Below, in pieces: positions 54,777 through 60,966 of a stretch of DNA of 60,966 nucleotides. The notes below the pieces were generated by a model. It did no database searches. It was not told where the DNA came from and saw only the letters and a program-made list of their open reading frames with translations. The stretch comes from an uncultured Flavobacteriales bacterium (GTDB taxonomy: Bacteria > Bacteroidota > Bacteroidia > Flavobacteriales_E > Vicingaceae): the NCBI GenBank assembly GCA_913056345.1, contig CAJXMH010000017.1, positions 1-60,966 of the forward strand, in the 5' to 3' direction. Within the stretch, counting starts at the first letter, position 1, and each line of letters opens with the position of its first letter. A program made the position numbers and the translations under genes.

Positions 54777-56087
54777 ATGAGTAATATTTTAGCCATAGTA
54801 GGAAGACCCAACGTTGGAAAGTCTACCTTGTTTAATCGCTTAACGGAAAGTAGAAAAGCGATCGTTGATGAGGCTAGTGGGGTAACACGTGATAGGCAAT
54901 ATGCTCAAGCTATCTGGGGCGGAAAAGAATTTACGGTAATTGATACCGGAGGTTATGTAAAGGGATCTGAAGATGAGTTTGAGGGTGAGATTCGTAAGCA
55001 AGTGGAAATTGCATTAGAAGAAGCTACAGCTATTCTATTTGTGGTTGATGTAACAGTTGGCGTTACTGATCTAGATCAAGTAGTGGCAGATTTATTGCGT
55101 CGAACAGCAAAGAAAGTTTTTGTAGTAGCCAATAAAGCAGATAACCACGAGCGTATTGCAGAATCTGCAGCTTTTTATGCCTTTGGTTTAGGAGACCAGG
55201 TTCATGCTATTTCAAGTATTAATGGTAGCGGAACAGGAGATCTACTTGATGAAGTGATTAAAGAATTTGCAGCCGATCAAGGTGATGAGTCTTCTGAGAT
55301 TCCCCGAATTGCCATTGTTGGAAGACCAAACGTAGGGAAGTCATCCTTTTTAAATACTTTGATGGGCATTGAGCGAAACATCGTTACGCCGATTGCAGGC
55401 ACAACTCGAGATGCGGTTGGGACCCATTATAAGGCCTACGGTTTTGACTTTATTTTAACCGACACTGCAGGGCTTCGGAAGAAAAGTAAGGTGGATGAAG
55501 ATGTAGAGTTCTATTCTGTGATGCGCAGTATTCGTGCAATAGAAAATGCTGATGTATGTATTTTGCTAATAGAAGCAGATCAAGGAATGATGGCACAGGA
55601 TATGAATATTTTTCAACTAGCTATCAAGAATAAGAAAGGCCTAGTGATCATGGTAAACAAATGGGATCTTTTTGAAGGAAAAGAATCTAATACCATGAAG
55701 CGTGTTAAAGCACAAATCATCGATAAAATTGCCCCTTTTACAGATGTACCCATAATATTTACCTCTGTGCTTGAGAAACAAAGAATACATGAGGTTTTAA
55801 AACAAGCAGTAAGTGTATTTGAAAATCGTAAAAAGAAAATTAGCACATCAAAATTGAACAAGGAAATGCTGCCTGTTATTGAGCAGAACCCGCCACCTTC
55901 AGTGAAGGGTAAGTTTGTGCGTGTTAAGTTTGTCAGTATGTTGCCAACTTACAAGCCCACTTTTGTGTTTTACTGTAATCACCCACAATACGTAAAGGAA
56001 CCTTACAAGCGTTTCATTGAGAATCGACTTAGAGAAAAATACGATTTTACAGGCGTACCGATTCAATTGTTCTTTCGAAAGAAATAA
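54777..56087 (+). CDS. der: Ribosome-assembly GTPase Der (EngA)
   Basis: A 436-aa double-GTPase for 50S subunit biogenesis. First G domain: GRPNVGKS near 8-15, DTGGY, NKAD. Second: GRPNVGKS again near 182, DTAGLRKKSKVDEDVEFYSV, NKWD. The C-terminal KH-like domain (FVRVKFVSMLPTYKPTFVFYCNHP) contacts RNA. Complete. It sits one base after era and ends at a shared terminator with the convergent metK. Confidence 0.97.
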   Translation: MSNILAIVGRPNVGKSTLFNRLTESRKAIVDEASGVTRDRQYAQAIWGGKEFTVIDTGGYVKGSEDEFEGEIRKQVEIALEEATAILFVVDVTVGVTDLDQVVADLLRRTAKKVFVVANKADNHERIAESAAFYAFGLGDQVHAISSINGSGTGDLLDEVIKEFAADQGDESSEIPRIAIVGRPNVGKSSFLNTLMGIERNIVTPIAGTTRDAVGTHYKAYGFDFILTDTAGLRKKSKVDEDVEFYSVMRSIRAIENADVCILLIEADQGMMAQDMNIFQLAIKNKKGLVIMVNKWDLFEGKESNTMKRVKAQIIDKIAPFTDVPIIFTSVLEKQRIHEVLKQAVSVFENRKKKISTSKLNKEMLPVIEQNPPPSVKGKFVRVKFVSMLPTYKPTFVFYCNHPQYVKEPYKRFIENRLREKYDFTGVPIQLFFRKK

Positions 56088-56113
56088 AAAAGCCCCTCCG
56101 TTATGGAAGGGCT
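56085..56113. terminator. Terminator between convergent der and metK
   Basis: An inverted repeat AGCCCCTCC / GGAAGGGCT (one mismatch) around GTTAT. The run of A on the left gives a T tail for metK transcripts; the T tract on the right is weaker for der. Confidence 0.7.
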
Positions 56114-56140
56114 TGGTTTTGTTTATTGCTTTGCTTTCAC

Positions 56141-57394
56141 TTAAAGCTTGAAAGAACTTTTTATTTGATCTACATAGTTCAATTCTTCCCACGGGAACAA
56201 TTTCACATTTAAGGTAACGGTTTCGCCACTCGCTGACTTAAAAGTTTTTTCAACTTCTTCACACTTTCTACCCATGTGACCATAAGCCGCAGTTTCGGTG
56301 TAGATCGGACTTCTTAAGTTAAACCTAGTCTCAATAGCATAGGGTCGCATATCGAAAACATCCATTAGCTTGGCTGCAATTTCGCCATCACTTAGTTCCA
56401 CTTTTGAGGTGCCATAAGTATTTACGTACAAGCCCATAGGTTCAGCAACTCCAATAGCATAGGCTACTTGCACTAATGCCTCGTCCGCTACTCCGGCAGC
56501 CACTAAGTTTTTAGCAATGTGTCGTGTTGCATAAGCAGCTGATCGGTCAACTTTGCTGGGGTCTTTTCCTGAAAAAGCACCACCTCCGTGAGCACCTTTA
56601 CCGCCGTAAGTGTCAACAATGATTTTTCTTCCTGTTAATCCTGTATCACCGTGCGGTCCTCCAATTACAAAAATACCTGTTGGGTTGATATGATACGTAA
56701 TTTGATCGTTGAATAGCTTTTGAGTCTCAGCAGGTAGCTTAGCTTTTACTCTAGGAATAAGGATATTAATAATATCAGCTTTGATCTTCTTCAGCATATT
56801 CTCTTCTGAATCAAAATCATCGTGCTGGGTAGATACCACAATGGCATCAATCCTTACAGGTTTGTTGTCGTCGTTATATTCAATGGTAACCTGCGATTTA
56901 GAATCTGGACGTAAATAAGTCATTTCCTTATTTTCTCTTCTCAATGCAGCTAGTTCTTTAAGCAGCATGTGTGAAATTTCCAAAGGCAAGGGCATAAAGC
57001 TTTCCGTTTCATTGGTCGCGTAGCCAAACATCATGCCTTGGTCACCTGCTCCTTGTTCTTCTTTATTTGCGCGATCAACCCCTTGATTAATGTCGGGCGA
57101 TTGCTCATGAATAGCTGAAAATACTCCACAACTATTACCATCAAACATATACTCACCTTTATCATATCCAATGCGGTTGATCACATCTCTCGCAATCACC
57201 TGCACGTCCAAATAAGCATTAGATTTTACTTCTCCTGCAAGTACCACTTGACCGGTGGTTACCAATGTTTCACATGCTACTTTGGAGTCTTGGTCAAAAG
57301 CTAGGAAATTGTCGATCAAAGCATCAGATATTTGGTCCGCTACTTTGTCAGGGTGCCCTTCAGAAACTGATTCTGAGGTAAAAAGATATGACAT
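56141..57394 (-). CDS. metK: S-adenosylmethionine synthetase
   Basis: A 417-aa enzyme making SAM from methionine and ATP. Motifs: N-terminal [16 protein letters not shown], central [15 protein letters not shown], the [21 protein letters not shown] region, and the P-loop-like [19 protein letters not shown]. The length is near 417-430 as in Bacteroidota. It has its own short 61-base upstream region. I see no SAM riboswitch there; the space is too small. Confidence 0.97.
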   Translation of the reverse strand: MSYLFTSESVSEGHPDKVADQISDALIDNFLAFDQDSKVACETLVTTGQVVLAGEVKSNAYLDVQVIARDVINRIGYDKGEYMFDGNSCGVFSAIHEQSPDINQGVDRANKEEQGAGDQGMMFGYATNETESFMPLPLEISHMLLKELAALRRENKEMTYLRPDSKSQVTIEYNDDNKPVRIDAIVVSTQHDDFDSEENMLKKIKADIINILIPRVKAKLPAETQKLFNDQITYHINPTGIFVIGGPHGDTGLTGRKIIVDTYGGKGAHGGGAFSGKDPSKVDRSAAYATRHIAKNLVAAGVADEALVQVAYAIGVAEPMGLYVNTYGTSKVELSDGEIAAKLMDVFDMRPYAIETRFNLRSPIYTETAAYGHMGRKCEEVEKTFKSASGETVTLNVKLFPWEELNYVDQIKSSFKL

Positions 57395-57455
57395 AATTTT
57401 TTTGTTTTTTGAAGTTGGCTAAAATACGAATTGCAGTTCTATTTTGAAACAAACT

Positions 57456-58373
57456 TTAGGCAAGCTCTTTTGCAGTAAGTTGTTTGAATATATCTTCCAA
57501 TTTTGCCGTTTTTTTGTTCAAAGAGGCAATACTTAGTTTTTCATTAACGGCCAATTGGAAAAGTTGGTTTCTTACATCAAGGTGGCTGCCCGTCTCAATT
57601 ATCCATAAAAACTCAGTTTGTTTTTCAGCCTTTATAACACCCTCAATTTGCAGTAGCTTCTCTTTCGCTATAGCGCCATCAAATTCTACTTCTATAAAAG
57701 TGTTTGAGGTAAACAAATCAGTCATTTTATTTACCGCTTGGTCGGCCACTATTTTACCTTTGTTGATGATGATCACACGATCGCAAATGGCTTCCACCTC
57801 TTGCATAATGTGAGTAGAGAGCATAACTGTTTTTTTAGCGCCGATCTTTTTGATCAAGCCACGAATCTCTTCTAACTGATTGGGGTCAAGTCCTGTAGTC
57901 GGTTCGTCTAGGATTAACACCTCAGGGTCATGAAGTAAGGCTTGCGCCAAACCAACCCTTTGTTTATAACCCTTTGAAAGTGCTCCTATTTTTTTGTTTT
58001 GCTCTATTTCCAGACCAACCGTTTCAATGATTTCTTTTATCCTTTTATTGGGGTTTTTCAATTTGAATACTCCTGCTATAAAATGCAAATATTCTTTTAC
58101 GTACATATCATAGTAAAGTGGATTTTGTTCAGCAAGGTAGCCTGTTCTCGCCTTGATTTGTAAGGGGTCATTTTGAATATTGAGTCCCACAACCTCTACC
58201 TTACCTGAACTTGCAGGAATAAAGCCTGTTATGATCTTCATCATGGTAGATTTACCCGCTCCATTAGGGCCTAAAAAACCGACTATTTCGCCCGGTTTTA
58301 TGCTAAAACTTACTTGATCAAGTGCTTTTTGCTCACCGTATAATTTCGAAACACCTTCAACTACTATCGACAT
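57456..58373 (-). CDS. gldA: ABC transporter ATPase GldA (gliding motility-associated type)
   Basis: A 305-aa ATP-binding protein. Walker A GPNGAGKST is at 35-43, signature LSKGYKQRVGLAQALL, Walker B VLILDEPTTGLDP, and STHIMQEVEAICDRV near the H-loop. The C-terminal 70 residues, an accessory domain (FIEVEFDGAIAKEK...), and the total length match F. johnsoniae GldA. The start ATG at 58373 is chosen because it begins the fold; upstream sequence in frame is the antisense of rsgA. GldF/GldG permease genes are not in the window, so the partner must be elsewhere. Confidence 0.85.
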   Translation of the reverse strand: MSIVVEGVSKLYGEQKALDQVSFSIKPGEIVGFLGPNGAGKSTMMKIITGFIPASSGKVEVVGLNIQNDPLQIKARTGYLAEQNPLYYDMYVKEYLHFIAGVFKLKNPNKRIKEIIETVGLEIEQNKKIGALSKGYKQRVGLAQALLHDPEVLILDEPTTGLDPNQLEEIRGLIKKIGAKKTVMLSTHIMQEVEAICDRVIIINKGKIVADQAVNKMTDLFTSNTFIEVEFDGAIAKEKLLQIEGVIKAEKQTEFLWIIETGSHLDVRNQLFQLAVNEKLSIASLNKKTAKLEDIFKQLTAKELA

Positions 58374-58437
58374 GCTTTGTTGCCTTTTTGTGCTCAACGA
58401 ATTTACTAATTTTAGGTACTCATAAAAGAATAAAACT

Positions 58438-59373
58438 GTGGAAGGATTAGTGGTGAAATCAACTGGGAGTTGGTATGAAATAATGAGTGATTCTGGCAAT
58501 CGAATCCAAGCTCGCTTAAAAGGTAAGTTCAGGATTAAAGGCTTGAAAAGCACCAATCCTGTGTCGGTTGGAGATCGAGTGGCATTTGAAATGGAAGGAG
58601 ATGAAGGAGTAATCTTCAAAATTGCTGAGCGAAAGAATTACATTATCCGTAAATCCATCAATCTTTCTAAGCAAGTACAGATCATTGCGGCTAATGTAGA
58701 TCAACTTTTTTTGATGATTACGCTAAAAAACCCTAAAACCTTTATGGGTTTTGTGGACCGCTTTTTAGTGGGAGCTGAAGCGTATCGCATACCTGTGGTT
58801 TTGCTTTACAACAAAATGGATCTTTTGAAAAGTGAAGTAGAGAAGGAGGAAGTTGAAAACTGGAAACTGACTTATGATTTGGCGGGCTATCATCAAATTG
58901 AACTATCAGTAAAAGATGGAAGGGGAATAGAAAAGGTAAGGGAATTGATGAAGAATAAAGTTTCTATTTTCTCAGGCCACTCAGGGGTAGGAAAAAGTAG
59001 TTTGATTAATGCACTTGATCCAAAATTGGATCTACGGGTAAATCAAATTTCCGCTTCTCATCAGAGTGGTAAACACACCACTACTTTTGCAGAACTCTTT
59101 GAACTTGATTTTGGAGCTAAGATCATTGACACCCCGGGGATTAAAGGTTATGGAAACGTAGAGCTAGAGAAAGCCCATTTGGCTCACTATTTCCCGGAAA
59201 TGCGGCTTCGGATGAATGATTGCAAATTCGCGGATTGCGCGCACATTAACGAGCCTAAATGCGCTATTAAAGAAGCCATGGTAGAAGGAGAAATTGCAGA
59301 GAGCCGTTACTTTAATTACCTTTCCATGTACGAGCAAGATGAAAATGAAACCTATCGACCCAAAGGGTACTAA
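58438..59373 (+). CDS. rsgA: Ribosome small-subunit GTPase RsgA
   Basis: A 311-aa circularly permuted GTPase for 30S maturation, beginning with a GTG at 58438. An OB-fold (about 1-65) precedes G4 NKMD, then G1 GHSGVGKSS at 180-188 and G3 DTPGIKGYG, which is the permuted order. The C-terminal zinc motif is C..DCAHINEPKC, with three Cys and one His. Downstream genes dtd and the MazG-like gene follow in the same direction, a recurring Bacteroidota order. Confidence 0.96.
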   Translation: MEGLVVKSTGSWYEIMSDSGNRIQARLKGKFRIKGLKSTNPVSVGDRVAFEMEGDEGVIFKIAERKNYIIRKSINLSKQVQIIAANVDQLFLMITLKNPKTFMGFVDRFLVGAEAYRIPVVLLYNKMDLLKSEVEKEEVENWKLTYDLAGYHQIELSVKDGRGIEKVRELMKNKVSIFSGHSGVGKSSLINALDPKLDLRVNQISASHQSGKHTTTFAELFELDFGAKIIDTPGIKGYGNVELEKAHLAHYFPEMRLRMNDCKFADCAHINEPKCAIKEAMVEGEIAESRYFNYLSMYEQDENETYRPKGY

Positions 59374-59394
59374 TTTAAAAAAGAGGAAAAATTT

Positions 59395-59847
59395 ATGCGG
59401 CTAGTAATCCAAAGAGTAAAAAGTGCTAAAGTTGAAGTAAAGGAAGAAACAGTAGGAGAAATCAGTCACGGACTGCTTGTTTTTGTCGGGGTAGAAGAAG
59501 CTGATGAAATGGAAGATGTGGAGTGGCTCAGTCAGAAAATTGCCAATATGCGCATTTTTAATGATGAAGAAGGAAATATGAATTTAGGCATCAAAGCTGT
59601 TGGAGGAGATATTTTAGCCGTCAGCCAGTTTACTTTACATGCGGCTACCAAAAAAGGCAACCGACCTTCTTTTATGCGAGCAGCTTCTCCGGATCAAGCC
59701 GAAAAATTATACGAGCAGTTTAAGCTACAATTAGGAGCTTTAATGGGGAAACCGATTCAAAGTGGAACCTTTGGAGCTGATATGCAAGTGAGTTTAGTTA
59801 ATGATGGTCCGGTGACCATCACCATGGATTCTAAAAACCGCGAATGA
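59395..59847 (+). CDS. dtd: D-aminoacyl-tRNA deacylase
   Basis: A 150-aa proofreading enzyme that removes D-amino acids from tRNA. The SQFTLHAATKKGNRPSF motif and the C-terminal GPVTI with its Gly-cisPro-type loop are intact. The stop overlaps the start of the MazG-like gene (ATGA), so the two are translationally coupled. Confidence 0.97.
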   Translation: MRLVIQRVKSAKVEVKEETVGEISHGLLVFVGVEEADEMEDVEWLSQKIANMRIFNDEEGNMNLGIKAVGGDILAVSQFTLHAATKKGNRPSFMRAASPDQAEKLYEQFKLQLGALMGKPIQSGTFGADMQVSLVNDGPVTITMDSKNRE

Positions 59848-60173
59848 TGACGATTCAAGAAGCACAGGCCACAGTAGATAAGTGGATCAAAGATTATGGC
59901 GTTCGCTACTTTAATGAATTGACCAATATGGCGCAATTAACCGAAGAGGTAGGGGAGGTAGCCAGGATTATTGCTCGTCGTTATGGTGAACAGTCTGAAA
60001 AGGAAAGCGATAAAACAAAAAACCTTGGTGATGAGTTAGCCGATGTGCTTTTTGTGACCATTTGCTTGGCCAACCAAACTGGGGTTGATCTAGATGCTGC
60101 TTTAAAAAGAAATTTAGATAAGAAAACCAAACGAGATAGCAAGAGGCATCAAGAGAATGAGAAGTTGAAATAG
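59844..60173 (+). CDS. MazG-like nucleotide pyrophosphohydrolase
   Basis: A 109-aa all-alpha NTP pyrophosphohydrolase with both metal motifs, EEVGEVAR (ExxE) and GDELADVLF (ExxD). It probably hydrolyses abnormal NTPs. It is encoded 4 bases into dtd. The start is ATG 59844; a second ATG directly follows. Confidence 0.9.
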   Translation: MMTIQEAQATVDKWIKDYGVRYFNELTNMAQLTEEVGEVARIIARRYGEQSEKESDKTKNLGDELADVLFVTICLANQTGVDLDAALKRNLDKKTKRDSKRHQENEKLK

Positions 60174-60238
60174 GCAAAAGTCATAATAGGCTTTAAAAGA
60201 AGAAGTAAGTCAATATAAGAGAACTCCCACCCAATAAT

Positions 60239-60516
60239 CTATTTTCTAAATTTATCGTTGTCAACGTACAAGATATTGTTGATTAGTTGAAAGTTTATCG
60301 TGTCGCCGGTATCAAAAACAAGACGGTTTGTCGAAGCTCTAGAATAGCTAGAAGCAACAAAATCTTCGTCTGATCCTGTATCCCAATCAGGGCATCTTGA
60401 TTAACAGAGTTGTTATTCTCAGGAGTAGTTGAAGGTGCATTATCCTCATCTTTTTTGCAGCCTAGGAGAATACAGCATAGAAAAATAAAAAAAAGAATAG
60501 GATTTAGAATTCTCAT
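60239..60516 (-). pseudogene. Small lipoprotein gene interrupted by a one-base frameshift
   Basis: From ATG 60516 the frame encodes a signal with a lipobox (LLGCKKDED) and a short linker up to NSVNQDA. There the coding sense leaves frame 0. Continuing in frame 0 gives a hydrophobic, improbable tail (TKILLLLAILELRQ) ending near 60295. The -1 frame instead reads as a coherent polar protein: PDWDTGSDEDFVASS, then NRLVFDTGDTINFQLINN, ending DNDKFRK with a TAG at 60239. Restoring one base in the GGG run at 60390-60392 (plus strand) would give a continuous 92-residue lipoprotein. This may be a true decay, a sequencing error, or rare frameshifting. Function unknown. Confidence 0.75.
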
Positions 60517-60663
60517 GTTTTTTCATTTTCCTGACTTAAAAGAAATGAAAAACACTTTGTTCTGAAATACTTAATTCTAGGTATCTTTTGGTTTGAAGGA
60601 ATAAAAAATTAAGTTTAACGCTAAGATTATCTTTCTATCGAGAACTATTCCTACATAAACTCT

Positions 60664-60966
60664 TTGCCCAAAGAACTTAAGAGCAAGCAGTATAAGGCAA
60701 GATCATTTGAAGAGCTAGATCTTATACCCTTGTTAAACGGACAAGGTCTTTATGTGATGAACTACCGTCAGAATGAAGTTCTTTATCAGCGTAAGATCAA
60801 AGAAGTTTTGGGATATTCTGCTACTGAGTTTGATTCAAAATTGATCAACCAAGATATTTTTCACCCCAAGCAGGAAAAAGCAATGTTAATGCTTATAGCT
60901 TCAGCAGTGAAACTTGGTATTGAAGGTGACTATGACCGAACTCCTGAAGTTCGTTTTATACTGCTG
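60664..60966 (+). CDS. PAS-domain regulatory protein, 5' part only (cut by window edge)
   Basis: An open frame from an in-frame TAA near 60621 to the end of the window. From TTG 60664 it reads LPKELKSKQYKARSFEELDL, then a PAS-like stretch: NGQGLYVMNYRQNEVLYQRK, IKEVLGYSATEFDS, INQDIFHPKQE. The first in-frame ATG (MNYRQ) lies inside this stretch, so TTG or another unusual start is more likely. In Bacteroidota, proteins with this type of N-terminal PAS often end in a LuxR-type helix-turn-helix, but that part is outside the window. Confidence 0.6.
   Translation, partial: MPKELKSKQYKARSFEELDLIPLLNGQGLYVMNYRQNEVLYQRKIKEVLGYSATEFDSKLINQDIFHPKQEKAMLMLIASAVKLGIEGDYDRTPEVRFILL

Noticed and set aside
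57395-57455. Possible SAM riboswitch before metK
   Set aside because: The gap is only 61 bases with no paired helices able to form a SAM aptamer.
58374-58619. A long N-terminal extension of gldA
   Set aside because: The added residues are antisense to rsgA and the ABC fold begins exactly at ATG 58373.

Overview
The window is a low-GC chromosomal segment of a Bacteroidota bacterium, most likely an aerobic member of the Flavobacteriales. The evidence is the SprA translocon of the type IX secretion system (T9SS), the gliding-type ABC ATPase GldA, two proteins with C-terminal T9SS sorting domains, an alternative complex III operon, the kynurenine genes, and promoters of the TTG...TAnnTTTG type used by the Bacteroidota housekeeping sigma factor. 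Nearly all DNA is coding. No gene-free stretch exceeds 300 bases, and I see no rRNA, CRISPR array, insertion sequence or prophage.

Layout. 1-3.1 kb: a DUF2064 transferase, purine nucleoside phosphorylase, a GH113-like lipoprotein, tRNA-Arg(CCT) and a SPOR protein. 3.2-14.4 kb: a respiratory operon, actABCDEF followed by coxB and coxA, closed by a strong terminator; it passes electrons from quinol through alternative complex III to an aa3-type oxidase. 14.4-17.2 kb: a small barrel protein, ruvB, queG and a 62-aa protein. 17.2-22.6 kb: ubiX with an outer-membrane barrel, then a TlpA/DUF6029/Omp28 operon facing a T9SS cargo gene. 22.6-35.2 kb: a sirtuin, maeB, ruvA, the giant sprA, gcvH, a VanZ protein and a TonB protein. 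35.2-46.8 kb: an orphan solute-binding protein, a coiled-coil lipoprotein, an operon of a very large outer-membrane protein with a half-size TSUP protein and an M20 hydrolase, an MBL hydrolase, kynU/kmo with a barrel protein, and a UbiA-like membrane protein. 46.9-53.5 kb: gcvP, a second T9SS cargo, and MlaE/MlaF-type ABC genes. 53.6-60.2 kb: initiator tRNA, era, der, metK, gldA, rsgA, dtd and a MazG-like gene. The right end holds a small lipoprotein gene broken by a one-base frameshift and the start of a PAS-domain gene cut by the window edge.

Most of the window is core metabolism, translation and envelope biogenesis. The least understood parts are the TlpA-DUF6029-Omp28 module beside a cysteine-bearing T9SS cargo, and the 1061-aa protein joining a degenerate peptidase-like domain, a TolB-like propeller and an Omp85-like barrel. 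Possible regulation is visible as Fur/PerR-like palindromes before the respiratory operon. Four minus-strand gene pairs are joined by TAATG stop-start overlaps.
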